Positions 9,542-19,639 are shown, counted from the first letter of the stretch. The stretch: DNA of 64,000 nucleotides from Pseudomonas sp. FP2335 (GCF_030687535.1 NZ_CP117437.1:4051501-4115500), one strand, 5' to 3'. The notes: generated by a model not told the origin, from the letters alone. Numbers and translations: made by a program.

Positions 9542-10960
9542 TCAGATCAATTCGCGAACGTCGATGAAACGACCGTTGACGGCCGCCGCAGCAGCCATGG
9601 CCGGGCTGACCAGGTGGGTACGCCCACCGGCGCCCTGGCGCCCTTCGAAGTTACGGTTGGAGGTGGACGCGCAATGCTCGCCCGACTCCAGGCGGTCCGG
9701 GTTCATCGCCAGGCACATCGAGCAGCCCGGCTCGCGCCACTCAAAACCGGCTTCGAGGAAGATCTTGTCCAGGCCTTCGGCTTCGGCTTGTGCCTTCACC
9801 AGGCCCGAACCCGGCACCACGATGGCTTGCTTGATGGTCGAGGCGACTTTGCGGCCTTTGGCGATCACCGCCGCAGCGCGCAGGTCTTCGATCCGCGAGT
9901 TGGTGCAGGAGCCGATGAACACGCGGTCCAACTGGATGTCGGTGATCGCCTGGTTGGCCTGCAAGCCCATGTACTTCAGGGCACGCTCGATGGAACCGCG
10001 CTTGACCAGATCGGCTTCCTTGGCCGGGTCCGGCACGTTCTGGTCGACGGCCAGGACCATTTCCGGCGAGGTGCCCCAGCTGACTTGCGGCTTGATCTGT
10101 GCTGCATCGAGTTCGACCACGGTGTCGAACACCGCGTCGGCGTCGGAGACCAGGTCTTTCCAGGCTTCGACGGCAGCGTCCCAGTCTGCGCCGGTCGGTG
10201 CGAATGGGCGGCCCTTGACGTATTCAACGGTCTTTTCGTCCGCCGCCACCATGCCCACACGGGCACCGGCTTCGATGGACATGTTGCAAATAGTCATGCG
10301 GCCTTCGATGGACAAGTCGCGAATCGCGCTGCCGGCGAATTCGATGGCATGCCCGTTACCGCCGGCGGTGCCGATCTTGCCGATCACGGCGAGGACGATG
10401 TCCTTGGCGGTCACGCCGAACGGCAATTGGCCTTCGACGCGCACCAGCATGTTCTTCATCTTTTTGGCGACCAGGCACTGGGTCGCGAACACATGCTCCA
10501 CCTCGGACGTGCCGATGCCGTGGGCCAAGGCACCGAAGGCACCGTGGGTGGAGGTGTGGGAGTCGCCGCAGACCACAGTCATACCCGGCAAGGTTGCACC
10601 CTGCTCCGGGCCGATCACGTGGACGATCCCTTGACGCACGTCATTCATCTTGAATTCGGTGATGCCATATTCGTCGCAGTAGTCATCGAGGGTTTGCACC
10701 TGCAGACGCGACACGGTGTCGACGATCGCGTCGATGCCGCCCTTGCGTTCCGGGGTGGTCGGTACGTTGTGGTCCGGGGTGGCGATGATGGAGTCGACGC
10801 GCCAAGGCTTGCGCCCTGCCAGCCGCAGGCCTTCGAACGCTTGTGGCGAGGTCACTTCATGGATGATGTGACGGTCGATATAGATCAGCGACGAGCCATC
10901 GTCGCGCCGTTTCACTTCATGGGAATCCCAAAGTTTGTCGTAAAGCGTTTTGCCGGCCAT
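9542..10960 (-). CDS. leuC: 3-Isopropylmalate dehydratase large subunit
   Basis: Carries the 4Fe-4S cluster of isopropylmalate isomerase. Cluster cysteines are visible in [13 protein letters not shown] and in [12 protein letters not shown]. Other aconitase-family blocks are [16 protein letters not shown] and [15 protein letters not shown]. The start [11 protein letters not shown] at 10960 gives 472 residues; an in-frame upstream extension to 11005 has no homology-like content. First gene of the leu cluster; divergent from a LysR-type regulator with a 140-base intergenic region that must hold both promoters. Confidence 0.97.
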   Translation of the reverse strand: MAGKTLYDKLWDSHEVKRRDDGSSLIYIDRHIIHEVTSPQAFEGLRLAGRKPWRVDSIIATPDHNVPTTPERKGGIDAIVDTVSRLQVQTLDDYCDEYGITEFKMNDVRQGIVHVIGPEQGATLPGMTVVCGDSHTSTHGAFGALAHGIGTSEVEHVFATQCLVAKKMKNMLVRVEGQLPFGVTAKDIVLAVIGKIGTAGGNGHAIEFAGSAIRDLSIEGRMTICNMSIEAGARVGMVAADEKTVEYVKGRPFAPTGADWDAAVEAWKDLVSDADAVFDTVVELDAAQIKPQVSWGTSPEMVLAVDQNVPDPAKEADLVKRGSIERALKYMGLQANQAITDIQLDRVFIGSCTNSRIEDLRAAAVIAKGRKVASTIKQAIVVPGSGLVKAQAEAEGLDKIFLEAGFEWREPGCSMCLAMNPDRLESGEHCASTSNRNFEGRQGAGGRTHLVSPAMAAAAAVNGRFIDVRELI

Positions 10961-11100
10961 CAGTCGGTCCTCATCATCGGTCTTTCTATGCCCTGGGCAT
11001 TTCAATAACCCTTTGGCTTGTGAGGCTGATGGTATGGCGCTACATTAAATAACTCAAATTCATATTTTTTATGCTTTGGATTACCAACTGGAATACAACC

Positions 11101-11991
11101 ATGGACCTGGCCAACCTCAATGCCTTTATTGCCATCGCCGAGACCGGCAGCTTCTCCGGCGCCGGTGAGCGCCTGCACCTGACCCAGCCGGCCATCAGCA
11201 AACGCATTGCCGGCCTGGAGCAACAATTGAAGGTGCGCCTGTTCGACCGCCTGGGCCGCGAAGTCGGCTTGACCGAGGCCGGGCGGGCCCTATTGCCACG
11301 GGCTTATCAGATTCTCAACGTGCTGGACGACACCCGTCGCGCCCTCACCAACCTGACCGGCGAAGTCAGCGGGCGCCTGACCCTGGCCACCAGTCACCAC
11401 ATCGGCCTGCACCGCCTGCCGCCCGTGTTGCGCACCTTTACCCGCAAATACCCGAACGTGGCGCTGGATATTCAGTTCCTCGATTCGGAAGTGGCCTACG
11501 AGGAAATCCTCCACGGCCGCGCCGAGGTGGCGGTGATCACCCTCGCGCCCGACCCCCATCACCTGGTGCGTGCGACCCCGGTCTGGGATGACCCGCTGGA
11601 TTTTGTCGTGGCGCCGGAGCACAGCCTGACCAGCAACGGCCACGTCAGCCTGGCCGATATTGCCGGTCATCCGGCGGTTTTTCCCGGCGGCAACACCTTT
11701 ACACACCATATCGTCAGGCGCTTGTTCGAAGCCCAGGGCCTGACGCCAAACATCGCGATGAGTACTAACTACCTGGAAACTATCAAGATGATGGTGTCCA
11801 TCGGCCTGGCCTGGAGCGTCTTGCCGCGCACCATGCTGGATGATCAGGTGGCGAGCATCGCTTTACCGGGCATACAACTCAGTCGCCAGCTAGGCTATAT
11901 CGTGCACACCGAAAGGACGTTGTCGAACGCAGCGCGGGCTTTCATGAGCCTATTGGATGCACAGGTCGATCTGCCAGGAATACCGGCATGA
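11101..11991 (+). CDS. LysR-type transcriptional regulator divergent from leuC
   Basis: N-terminal winged helix-turn-helix (MDLANLNAFIAIAETGSFSG...LHLTQPAISKRIAGLEQQL) followed by a LysR effector-binding domain (RLTLATSHHIGLHRLPPVLR...). 296 residues, family length. The ATG at 11101 starts the HTH directly; the frame is open 30 bases further upstream but those residues are not HTH-like. Its divergent position suggests control of leuCD, as is common for LysR proteins, but the effector cannot be read from the sequence. The spacer contains an AT-rich stretch around 11045-11085. Confidence 0.92.
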   Translation: MDLANLNAFIAIAETGSFSGAGERLHLTQPAISKRIAGLEQQLKVRLFDRLGREVGLTEAGRALLPRAYQILNVLDDTRRALTNLTGEVSGRLTLATSHHIGLHRLPPVLRTFTRKYPNVALDIQFLDSEVAYEEILHGRAEVAVITLAPDPHHLVRATPVWDDPLDFVVAPEHSLTSNGHVSLADIAGHPAVFPGGNTFTHHIVRRLFEAQGLTPNIAMSTNYLETIKMMVSIGLAWSVLPRTMLDDQVASIALPGIQLSRQLGYIVHTERTLSNAARAFMSLLDAQVDLPGIPA

Positions 11992-12056
11992 AGCCGTGCG
12001 GCCTCAGGTTTACGTGAAACCGCGCCTTACGCCCATTGAGCCAAGGCCCTTTGATA

Positions 12057-15000
12057 ATGCGCAATCCCGTCGATTCCGTGCCACCCCTGCCCCGCATTTA
12101 CGCTCTAGACCCCCAAGAGGCGGAACAGAGCTGGGACAGCGCCCCGCAATTGCTGGCAGCCCTCAACGGTGCCCGGCTGGGGGCATGGTGCTGGGAAATC
12201 GACACCGGCAGGATCAGTTGGTCACGGGGGACCCAGGCGCTGTTCGGCTTCGACCCGCGCGCGCCACTGCCCAAAGACCTGGATTACCTCGACCTGCTCG
12301 CCCCGGCCGACCGCGCCAAGGTCGTGCGGGCCTTTCATGCGGTGCTGGCCGGCGAACCGTTCGAGCAGGCGATGCGCCACCGCATCCAGTGGCCCGACGG
12401 CAGCTATCACTGGCTGGAAATCAACGGCAGCCTGGCGCCGGACAAGACCGGGCGGCGTCGGATGATCGGGGTGATCCGTGAGATCACCCAGCAGCGTGAA
12501 CGGGAAACCGCCCTCGGCCACTCCGAAAAGCGCTTCGCCACGCTGTTTCACCTATGCCCGAACATGGTGCTGCTGACCCGCCAGGCCGACGGCCTGATCA
12601 GTGAAGCCAACCAGTATTTCGAGATCCATTTCGGCTGGCCGGTCGCCGATGCCATCGGCCGCACCACCCTGGACCTGGGCCTGTGGCGCCATCCCGAGCA
12701 GCGCGCGCAGCTGGTCAAGGCTACTCAGCGCAAGGGCGAGCCGATCACCATGGAGGTGCAGTTTTGCGCCAGCAACGGCCAGATCCACGATGGCACCCTC
12801 AGCGCGCAAAAGGTCGAACTGGAGGGTGAGGCTTATCTGATCAGCACCTTTCTTGACACCACCGAACGCAAAAACGCCGATCAGGCGCTCAAGGACAGCC
12901 AGGAACGCCTCGACCTGGCGCTCAATTCCGCGCAACTGGGCACCTGGGACTGGCACATTCCCACCGGCATGCTCTACGGCTCGGCTCGCGCCGCGCAACT
13001 GCACGGCCTGCCGCCCGAGCCGTTCCACGAGTCCTTCGACGCGTTTTTCGAAGGCATGCCCGATGAAGAACGCGACAACATGCGCAATGCCTATCGCACC
13101 CTGCGCGAAGGCCCGGCCGGCAACTACCAACTGACCTACCGCGTGCCCATGGAGGACGGCAGTTCGCGCTACCTGGAAAGCCGCGCGCGCCTCTACCGCG
13201 ACGAAAAGGGCGCGCCATTGCGCATGGCCGGCACCCTGCTGGACATCACCGACCAGGTCGAACGCGAGCAACGCCTGAGCGCCTCCGAAGAGAAATTCGC
13301 CAGCCTGTTCCAGGCCAGCCCCGATCCGATCTGCGTCACCGGCCTGGACAGCGGCGTATTTATCGAAATCAACCCCGCGTTTACCCAGACCTTTGGCTGG
13401 ACCGCGGCCGAAGTGCTCGACAAAAGTGCCGAGCAGATCGGCCTGTGGGACGACTCCAGCAAGCGCCTGCAACGCATCGAGCGGGTGATTCGCGAACAGT
13501 CATTGAACAATGTGGCCATCACCGCTCGCCACAAGGATGGGCGAAGCCTGACCTGCGTGATCGCCAGCCGGCTGATCAAGGTCGGCGACCAACCGTGCAT
13601 CGTCACCACCTTGCGCGACATCACCCAGCAGCAACGCTCGGAAGCCGCGCTCAAGGCCAGCGAAGAGAAGTTCGCCAAGGCGTTCCATTCCAGCCCCGAC
13701 GCCATTTCCATTACCGAGCGCGACACCGGTCGGTATGTCGAGGTCAACGATGGTTTTTGCCGCCTCACGGGTTACCGCGCGGAAGAAGCCATCGGGCTCA
13801 CGCTGTATCAAATCGGCATCTGGGCTGATGAAAACCAACGCTCGGCGCTGCTGGCTGAATTGCAGATCAAAGGGCGCATCCACCACCTGGAAATGCTTTG
13901 GCACAACAAGCGCGGCGATGTGTTGGCGGTGGAAGTTTCGGTCGAGCCGATCACCCTGAATGAAACGCCGTGCCTGCTGCTGACCGCCCGCGATGTGAGC
14001 CTGTTGAAGAATGCCCAGGCGCAGATCCGCCACCTGGCCTACCATGACCCGCTGACCAACCTGCCCAACCGCGCCCTACTGATGGACCGCCTGAGCCAGC
14101 AGATCGCCCTGCTCAAGCGCCACAACCTGCGAGGCGCGCTGCTGTTCCTGGACCTGGACCACTTCAAGCACATCAACGATTCCCTTGGCCACCCGGTCGG
14201 CGACACTGTGCTGAAAATCGTCACCGCCCGCCTGGAAGCCAGCGTGCGCATGGAAGACACCGTGGCCCGCCTGGGCGGCGATGAGTTTGTGGTACTGCTC
14301 AGCGGCCTCGACGGCACGCGTTCGCAGGTCAGTACCCAGGTGCAGGAATTGGCCGACACCCTGCGTGAATTGCTCTCGGAGCCGATGTTCCTCGACGGCC
14401 ACCGCCTGCAGGTCACCCCGAGCATTGGCGTAGCGTTGATCCCCGACCATGGCTCGACGCCGGCCGACCTGCTCAAGCGCGCCGACATCGCCCTGTACCG
14501 CGCCAAGGATTCGGGGCGCAACACCACGCAGATGTTCCACAACAGCATGCAAAGAACCGCCAGCGAACGCCTGCGCATGGAAACCGACCTGCGCCTGGCC
14601 CTGTCACGCGGCGAATTCAGCGTGCACTACCAACCCCAGGTCGATGCACGCGGCAACCACATCATCGGCGCCGAAGCCCTGGTGCGCTGGCAGCACCCGC
14701 AACTGGGCGCGCAGTCCCCTGCCGAGTTCATCAAGGTGCTGGAGGACAGCGGGCTGATCCTGGAAGTCGGCACCTGGATTCTCGATGAGGCCTGCGGTGC
14801 ATTTCAGCAATTGATCTCTGACGGCCTGGTAGACCCGTTGCGCTTCAGCCTGTGCGTGAATATCAGCCCCCGGCAGTTTCGCCAGAACGACTTCGTTGAA
14901 CGCGTGGTGCACAGCCTCGATGAGCACGACCTGCCCTACAGCCTGCTGAAACTGGAGATTACCGAAGGCATCGTGATCCAGAACCTGGACGACACCGTGG

Positions 15001-15335
15001 CCAAGATGCGCCGCCTGAAAAAGCTCGGCGTGAGCTTCGCGATGGATGATTTCGGCACCGGCTATTCATCGCTGACCTACCTCAAGCGCCTGCCGGTGGA
15101 CGCACTGAAGATCGACCAGTCGTTTGTGCGCGATGCGACTCACGACCCGAACGACGCGGAAATCATCCGCGCCATCGTGGCCATGGCTCGCAGCCTGAAC
15201 CTGGAAGTGATTGCCGAGGGCGTGGAAACCCTGGAGCAGTTGGCGTTCCTGCAACGGTTGGGGTGCCATGTGTTTCAGGGGTATCTGCACAGTCGGCCGT
15301 TGCCGATTGAGGCGTTCAGGCGCTTGCTGGAATAG
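12057..15335 (+). CDS. Five-PAS diguanylate cyclase/phosphodiesterase (GGDEF-EAL)
   Basis: A 1092-residue c-di-GMP signalling protein without obvious TM segments, so probably a cytoplasmic sensor. Five PAS/PAC units are visible at roughly residues 30-150, 160-275, 285-405, 410-530 and 535-655; several begin with SEEKFA(S/K)LF(H/Q)-like linkers. The GGDEF domain (about 660-820) has an intact RLGGDEF motif and an inhibitory I-site RMED five residues before it. The EAL domain (about 835-1090) has EALVRW, DDFGTGYSSL and a final EGVET motif. Both halves look catalytically competent. I chose the ATG at 12057; a TTG at 12036 is in frame. It stands between a LysR gene and an opposite-strand gene. Confidence 0.93.
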   Translation: MRNPVDSVPPLPRIYALDPQEAEQSWDSAPQLLAALNGARLGAWCWEIDTGRISWSRGTQALFGFDPRAPLPKDLDYLDLLAPADRAKVVRAFHAVLAGEPFEQAMRHRIQWPDGSYHWLEINGSLAPDKTGRRRMIGVIREITQQRERETALGHSEKRFATLFHLCPNMVLLTRQADGLISEANQYFEIHFGWPVADAIGRTTLDLGLWRHPEQRAQLVKATQRKGEPITMEVQFCASNGQIHDGTLSAQKVELEGEAYLISTFLDTTERKNADQALKDSQERLDLALNSAQLGTWDWHIPTGMLYGSARAAQLHGLPPEPFHESFDAFFEGMPDEERDNMRNAYRTLREGPAGNYQLTYRVPMEDGSSRYLESRARLYRDEKGAPLRMAGTLLDITDQVEREQRLSASEEKFASLFQASPDPICVTGLDSGVFIEINPAFTQTFGWTAAEVLDKSAEQIGLWDDSSKRLQRIERVIREQSLNNVAITARHKDGRSLTCVIASRLIKVGDQPCIVTTLRDITQQQRSEAALKASEEKFAKAFHSSPDAISITERDTGRYVEVNDGFCRLTGYRAEEAIGLTLYQIGIWADENQRSALLAELQIKGRIHHLEMLWHNKRGDVLAVEVSVEPITLNETPCLLLTARDVSLLKNAQAQIRHLAYHDPLTNLPNRALLMDRLSQQIALLKRHNLRGALLFLDLDHFKHINDSLGHPVGDTVLKIVTARLEASVRMEDTVARLGGDEFVVLLSGLDGTRSQVSTQVQELADTLRELLSEPMFLDGHRLQVTPSIGVALIPDHGSTPADLLKRADIALYRAKDSGRNTTQMFHNSMQRTASERLRMETDLRLALSRGEFSVHYQPQVDARGNHIIGAEALVRWQHPQLGAQSPAEFIKVLEDSGLILEVGTWILDEACGAFQQLISDGLVDPLRFSLCVNISPRQFRQNDFVERVVHSLDEHDLPYSLLKLEITEGIVIQNLDDTVAKMRRLKKLGVSFAMDDFGTGYSSLTYLKRLPVDALKIDQSFVRDATHDPNDAEIIRAIVAMARSLNLEVIAEGVETLEQLAFLQRLGCHVFQGYLHSRPLPIEAFRRLLE

Positions 15336-15338
15336 CTG

Positions 15339-16592
15339 TCACACCAACTTCAGCGCCCGCAAATAAGTCCCCTTCCATTGCGACGTCTGCAGAGTGTGCC
15401 GGCCCCCATAATAATCGAGCACGCCGCCAATCACCGTCATCGAGTGACCACCGTCAGACAGGGTGCCGATAGCGCCGGCAATCAACTCGTTCACATCGCT
15501 TTCGCGGATATAGGCGTACAACCCCAACCGACGCAGCGCCTGCCCGGGGTATTCACCGTCATTGAGGGTATCGATGGCAACGTCGAAACTCTGCCCGCCA
15601 CGAAAGTCGTTGTTTTCCAACTGCGCGCGCCTGGCGCTCACGGCGAACAGGAAATAGGCATCCTCCAGCATTGCACAGTCGTTGCCGCGAAAGCCGGAAG
15701 CGGCCCTCGCCTTGCGCAATTGCTCATGGGTCAGCGTCAGCCTGAAACCATCACGCATAACGACTGCATAACCTTCGGCAGTGGCAGTGACCTCCCGAAA
15801 AATATCCGCGGGGCACTGCCCGAACCTCATCATAGCCGCCTTGATTGCCGACACCGTCACGCAGTTCCCCGGTGTCCCTTGGTAGAACCCCCCCCAAATA
15901 TCCAGGGGTCTTCGGCCCGCAAACACCTTCGGTGTGGGTGCGCCTCCCCGAGGTTTGTCGGCGAACAGCCTGTAACCATAGCGACTGCCTACCTGACGCG
16001 GTTTGCCGTTAGCGTGCCCAAGCCCGTCCACTACCAGCGCACTGCCAAAATTATGGGTCTCCATCACCGCCACTACGCCTTCGCCAACCATCCTGCTCGG
16101 CGGCACATACTGGGAAAGCCCATACACCCCCATACCCTGCAAGCACCGCAGAGTGGTTTCGCCCTGGAGTGACTTTGTCAGCGCCGCGTGAAAATTGGCG
16201 TAGCCACCGATCTGCTGCCTGCGCTTTACAAACACCGTCAACGCAAAGTTGGCGGCGCTGAGGGCTTGCGCATCATTGCCACTGAATTTGGACACCTGCG
16301 CGACTAGCTGCAGCTCTTCGTGCGTGATGCGAGCGTTGAACTCATCCTTCATCATCACGTCGTAGCCGTTTGCGGTAGGCGTCACTTGATTGAACATATC
16401 GGCAGGCGTGGGGCCAAGCGTCGCCATCATCATTTTGATGACGGCAGCATGGGTGCTTACGTCAAAGTGCTCACCAAAGCGCCGCTCGCCGACGTCGAAG
16501 GCGTTCACGACAGACTTTATGGCCTTTGATGCAGAGAGCGTCGACGGGGCAGTGAAGGCAAAGGTAGGGGATTTCAAGTTCGAAGCGTTCAT
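15339..16592 (-). CDS. Tandem-duplicated calpain-like (papain-fold) cysteine protease-like protein
   Basis: Not a protein I can name. The C-terminal half has the Q-x5-C arrangement of calpain-type proteases, GFYQGTPGNCVTVSAI (Gln238, Cys244), and GGHSMTVIGGVLD (His383, Asp393) at the expected later position. The N-terminal half is a second copy of the same domain: residues 46-187 align with 244-390 (for example PADMFNQVTPTANGY with PADIFREVTATAEGY, and ITHEELQ with LTHEQLR). In the first copy the Cys position is Ser46, while a His (180) and an Asp (189) remain, so it looks like a pseudo-protease. No signal peptide; the first 40 residues are Ser/Thr-rich, as in secreted effectors. ATG at 16592. 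It stands alone, 3 bases from the end of the convergent GGDEF/EAL gene. Confidence 0.7.
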   Translation of the reverse strand: MNASNLKSPTFAFTAPSTLSASKAIKSVVNAFDVGERRFGEHFDVSTHAAVIKMMMATLGPTPADMFNQVTPTANGYDVMMKDEFNARITHEELQLVAQVSKFSGNDAQALSAANFALTVFVKRRQQIGGYANFHAALTKSLQGETTLRCLQGMGVYGLSQYVPPSRMVGEGVVAVMETHNFGSALVVDGLGHANGKPRQVGSRYGYRLFADKPRGGAPTPKVFAGRRPLDIWGGFYQGTPGNCVTVSAIKAAMMRFGQCPADIFREVTATAEGYAVVMRDGFRLTLTHEQLRKARAASGFRGNDCAMLEDAYFLFAVSARRAQLENNDFRGGQSFDVAIDTLNDGEYPGQALRRLGLYAYIRESDVNELIAGAIGTLSDGGHSMTVIGGVLDYYGGRHTLQTSQWKGTYLRALKLV

Positions 16593-16674
16593 GGGCGAAG
16601 ATTCCTATGAGATATGCCCAGAAGTTCGTGGGATTTTGCCTTGCCCGGTTCCGGGGATCACGTTTCACAATAAG

Positions 16675-16695
16675 AAAAGGGCGCCGATGGCGCCC
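16675..16695 (-). terminator. Terminator after dusC
   Basis: On the minus strand GGGCGCC-ATC-GGCGCCC followed by TTTTC. It lies about 20 bases after the dusC stop and before the protease-like gene. Confidence 0.85.
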
Positions 16696-16715
16696 TTGCT
16701 GCAGATCTCTTCGCG

Positions 16716-17675
16716 TTATGCCGCCGCCGGATGGGGCATGCCCAACAGCCGGCTGACCTGCTCTAGATCGGTCTCTCGGCGCATCGCGGTGAACAGTTCA
16801 ACCGCTTCAGGGTAGTTGCGCGTCAACATTGCCAGCCATTGTTTCAAACGGCCCGGCGCCTGGCGCTCGGTCAGCTGCGCCACCGATTGGGTCCAGAACT
16901 CCTGGAGCATGGGCTGCATCTGCGCCCAGGTCATCTCCACGACTTCTTCACCGGCCCGCGCTGCTGCAATCTGCCGCGCCAGGTCGGGCCGCGCCACCAG
17001 GCCACGGCCGAGCATGATGTCTTCGGCGCCGCTGACTTCGCGGCAACGCTTCCAGTCTTCAACGCTCCAGATGTCGCCGTTGGCAAACACCGGCACCTTG
17101 ACCACATCCTGCACGCGCGGAATCCACTCCCAGTGCGCCGGCGGCTTGTAGCCGTCGGTCTTGGTCCGCGCATGCACCACGATATGCGCGGCGCCGCCTT
17201 CGGCCAGGGCCGTGGCGCAGACCAGGGCGCCATCCGGGCTGTCGAAACCCAGGCGCATCTTCGCGGTAACCGGGATGTGCGCGGGAACGGCGCGGCGTAC
17301 GTGCTCGACGATCTGGTTGAGCAGCTCCGGCTCCTTGAGCAACACCGCGCCGCCACGGGACTTGTTGACCGTCTTGGCCGGGCAACCGAAGTTCAGGTCG
17401 ATCACCTCGGAGCCCAACTCGGCAGCGAGCGCGGCGTTTTCCGCCAGGCACACCGGGTCGGAACCAAGCAACTGCACGCGCAGCGGCACGCCCGCCGCGG
17501 TGTGGGCACCGTGCAGCAGTTCGGGAGCAAGTTTGTGGAAATACGCCGGGGTGAGCAGGCGGTCGTTGACGCGGATGAATTCGGTCACGCACCAATCGAT
17601 CCCACCCACGCGGGTCAACACGTCCCGCAGGATGTTGTCGACCAACCCCTCCATGGGCGCCAAAGCAATTTGCAT
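16716..17675 (-). CDS. dusC: tRNA-dihydrouridine(16) synthase
   Basis: An FMN-dependent TIM-barrel enzyme that reduces uridine 16 in the tRNA D-loop. The N-terminal FMN motif is [20 protein letters not shown]. The active-site Cys lies in [20 protein letters not shown], and the later segments VTAKMRLGF and VFANGDIWS bind FMN. The short N-terminus and sequence match the DusC branch rather than DusA or DusB. ATG at 17675; the GTG at 17684 is possible. The gene has its own terminator. Confidence 0.9.
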   Translation of the reverse strand: MQIALAPMEGLVDNILRDVLTRVGGIDWCVTEFIRVNDRLLTPAYFHKLAPELLHGAHTAAGVPLRVQLLGSDPVCLAENAALAAELGSEVIDLNFGCPAKTVNKSRGGAVLLKEPELLNQIVEHVRRAVPAHIPVTAKMRLGFDSPDGALVCATALAEGGAAHIVVHARTKTDGYKPPAHWEWIPRVQDVVKVPVFANGDIWSVEDWKRCREVSGAEDIMLGRGLVARPDLARQIAAARAGEEVVEMTWAQMQPMLQEFWTQSVAQLTERQAPGRLKQWLAMLTRNYPEAVELFTAMRRETDLEQVSRLLGMPHPAAA

Positions 17676-17730
17676 GGAAAACACTCAACAAAAATCGTGG
17701 CGCAGTTTACTGGGTTTCCTGCGGCAACCG

Positions 17731-18165
17731 TTAACCCCCCGTCAGGGCGGGGCCATAACCGTCAAGAAACTCGGCGGGCATACGCTTGGGCTTGCCGCTG
17801 GACAGCTCGATGCAGACAAAGGTGGTGTGCGCCCTCAGCAGGGTCGCGCCGTCGCGGGGGCGGGCCAATTGGAAGCGGCGGGTCATTTTCAGGCGCTGGT
17901 CCCAGTCGACGATCCAGGTGGCCAGTTGCAGTTCGTCGCCTTCGTAGCCGGCGGCGAGGTAATCGATCTCGTGGCGCACCACCGCCATGGCGCGATCCAG
18001 CCTGCGGTATTCGGTGAGGTCCAGGCCCAGGCGCTGGGAATGGCGCCAGGCGCAGCGTTCCAGCCAGGACACGTAAACGGCATTGTTGGCGTGGCCCAGG
18101 CCGTCGATGTCTTCGGCGCCGACCTGCAGGTCGATGATAAACGGCGTTGCCAGATCCCAGCCCAT
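17731..18165 (-). CDS. Acyl-CoA thioesterase of the 4HBT hotdog family
   Basis: A 144-residue single hotdog domain. The 4-hydroxybenzoyl-CoA thioesterase-type motif is GAEDIDGLGHANNAVYVSWLE, with the catalytic Asp in it. Such enzymes cleave short or aromatic acyl-CoA thioesters in the cytoplasm; the substrate is not evident. It is the downstream gene of a run with the alpha/beta hydrolase gene, 38 bases away. Confidence 0.85.
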   Translation of the reverse strand: MGWDLATPFIIDLQVGAEDIDGLGHANNAVYVSWLERCAWRHSQRLGLDLTEYRRLDRAMAVVRHEIDYLAAGYEGDELQLATWIVDWDQRLKMTRRFQLARPRDGATLLRAHTTFVCIELSSGKPKRMPAEFLDGYGPALTGG

Positions 18166-18203
18166 GCCTTGCTCCAGTCGATTGATCTCGGCCGGGCAGT
18201 GTA

Positions 18204-19037
18204 TCAGGCGGTTTGCCGCGCCTGTAGACGGCGGCCGGCCAACAGCGCCAGCACCGCGTCGGTCACCCGGGGGTCGGCCAGGACTTTCTGATGACCGCCC
18301 TGCTCCAGACGCAACAGGCGGCTGTCGAACCAGGCTTCGTGGATCGCCTGGGAGGCTTTGACGGGGACGAAGGTGTCGTCTTCGGCATGCACGATCAGGC
18401 CGGGGATGTTCATTTGGTAGTGGGCCACATCCAGATGCTTCAACGGCATGCCGAAGGTGTGTTCGACCTCCTGGATAAACGCCGAACGGGCCCGCGCCGG
18501 CAGGCCGACCATCTGGGTGAACCCTCGAAGCACATCAAGGAATCGCGACGGCGCGGCAATGCTTACCAGCGCTTCGGTACGCAGCCCCAGTTGCACCGCC
18601 AGCATCGCGCTGGCGCCGCCCATGGAGTGACCAATCACGGCGTGCAGCGGCGGCAACTCGGCCGCCGCCTCCAACATCGCGCGGGCGAACAGCAGCACAT
18701 GGGCTTCACGCCCGGGCGAACGCCCGTGGGCGGGGCCGTCGAGGGCAATTACGGAATAACCGTCATTCACCAATGCGCTGATCAGGCTGGCGAACTGCGT
18801 GGGGCGCCCTTCCCAGCCATGCATCAACAGCACGGCGGGCCCTTGGCCCCAGCGCAACGCCGACAGGCCGAAACGCAGGGTGATGCGCTCTGATTGCGCC
18901 AGCAACGGCAACTCCCAGTCGCGTGGCGGCAGCTCGCGTGGCGTCATGAACGCACGTCGCATCTGGTTGGCCACGGTTTGCGGCGCCAGATGCCCCAGGG
19001 TGCCGTTGAAGCGACGAATCCAGGTCAGCGTGCCCAT
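18204..19037 (-). CDS. Alpha/beta-fold hydrolase
   Basis: 277 residues. The oxyanion region is LMHGWEGRPTQFASL, the nucleophile elbow GHSMGGASAML, the acid in HAEDDTFVPVK, and the His in GGHQKVLADPRV, so the Ser-Asp-His triad is complete. Probably a carboxylesterase; substrate unknown. Sits 15 bases downstream of a TetR gene on the same strand, with the thioesterase gene behind it. The three genes look like one operon under the TetR protein. Confidence 0.85.
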   Translation of the reverse strand: MGTLTWIRRFNGTLGHLAPQTVANQMRRAFMTPRELPPRDWELPLLAQSERITLRFGLSALRWGQGPAVLLMHGWEGRPTQFASLISALVNDGYSVIALDGPAHGRSPGREAHVLLFARAMLEAAAELPPLHAVIGHSMGGASAMLAVQLGLRTEALVSIAAPSRFLDVLRGFTQMVGLPARARSAFIQEVEHTFGMPLKHLDVAHYQMNIPGLIVHAEDDTFVPVKASQAIHEAWFDSRLLRLEQGGHQKVLADPRVTDAVLALLAGRRLQARQTA

Positions 19038-19052
19038 CCTTAGAACCCTCTT

Positions 19053-19592
19053 CTAGCGCACGGCCGACTTGGCGGCACGCAATACACGGTCAGACAATTC
19101 ACCAGGGCCGAGGGCCCGCGCCAGGGCCAGGCCACCGATCATCAACGCCATGTCGGCCAGGGCCTTGTCGGTGTCTTCGGGGCTGGCGGCCAATTGGGCG
19201 GCCATCAGCTCACAGTGCTCGTTCAGCGCCTGGCGGAATTCATCCGGCAGGCGGCTCATTTCGCCGACGGTCGCCGGGATCGGACAGGCCTGAACGGTGG
19301 AATCGCGGTGTTTGCGCGACAGGTAAAACGCCGCCACAAGGCCTCGGCGCTCTTCACCGGTCAACAGCGCATCCATATCGTCAATGGCCGCACGACGCTT
19401 GGCCAGCAATTGAGTGAATGCCTCCAGCATCAGCGCGTCCTTGCTTTCGAAGTGCGCGTAAAAACCACCGACGGTGAGCCCCGCTGCCCCCATCACTTCA
19501 CCGACACTCGGCTCGGCCGGGCCACGCTGGATCAACGCCGCGCTGGCCGCCTGCAAAATGCGTTCGCGGGTTTGTGCTTTTTTATCGCTCAT
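19053..19592 (-). CDS. TetR-family transcriptional repressor
   Basis: The N-terminal HTH is RERILQAASAALIQRG ... VMGAAGLTVGGFYAHFESKDALM, a TetR/AcrR signature. The C-terminal ligand domain is about 120 residues with two Cys. The ATG at 19592 gives 179 residues; an upstream reading to 19733 is not HTH-like. A 23-base near-perfect palindrome lies 25 bases upstream of the start and is probably its operator. It is followed by the hydrolase and thioesterase genes, which suggests autoregulation of a small detoxification operon. Confidence 0.9.
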   Translation of the reverse strand: MSDKKAQTRERILQAASAALIQRGPAEPSVGEVMGAAGLTVGGFYAHFESKDALMLEAFTQLLAKRRAAIDDMDALLTGEERRGLVAAFYLSRKHRDSTVQACPIPATVGEMSRLPDEFRQALNEHCELMAAQLAASPEDTDKALADMALMIGGLALARALGPGELSDRVLRAAKSAVR

Positions 19593-19616
19593 CAAAGCCT
19601 CCGGTCTCATGGGTTG

Positions 19617-19639
19617 AATATTATTACCATAATAATATT
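19617..19639. promoter_or_regulatory. Palindromic operator upstream of the TetR gene
   Basis: AATATTATTA-CCA-TAATAATATT, ten-base arms perfectly complementary around a three-base centre. The length and symmetry fit a TetR-family dimer site. It lies upstream of the TetR start at 19592 and is the only strong palindrome before that gene. Confidence 0.7.

Noticed and set aside
9425..11008. A 527-codon plus-strand frame opposite leuC and leuD
   Set aside because: It is the antisense shadow of two strongly conserved genes; its His/Val/Gln-rich composition is the usual result of GC-rich codon bias.
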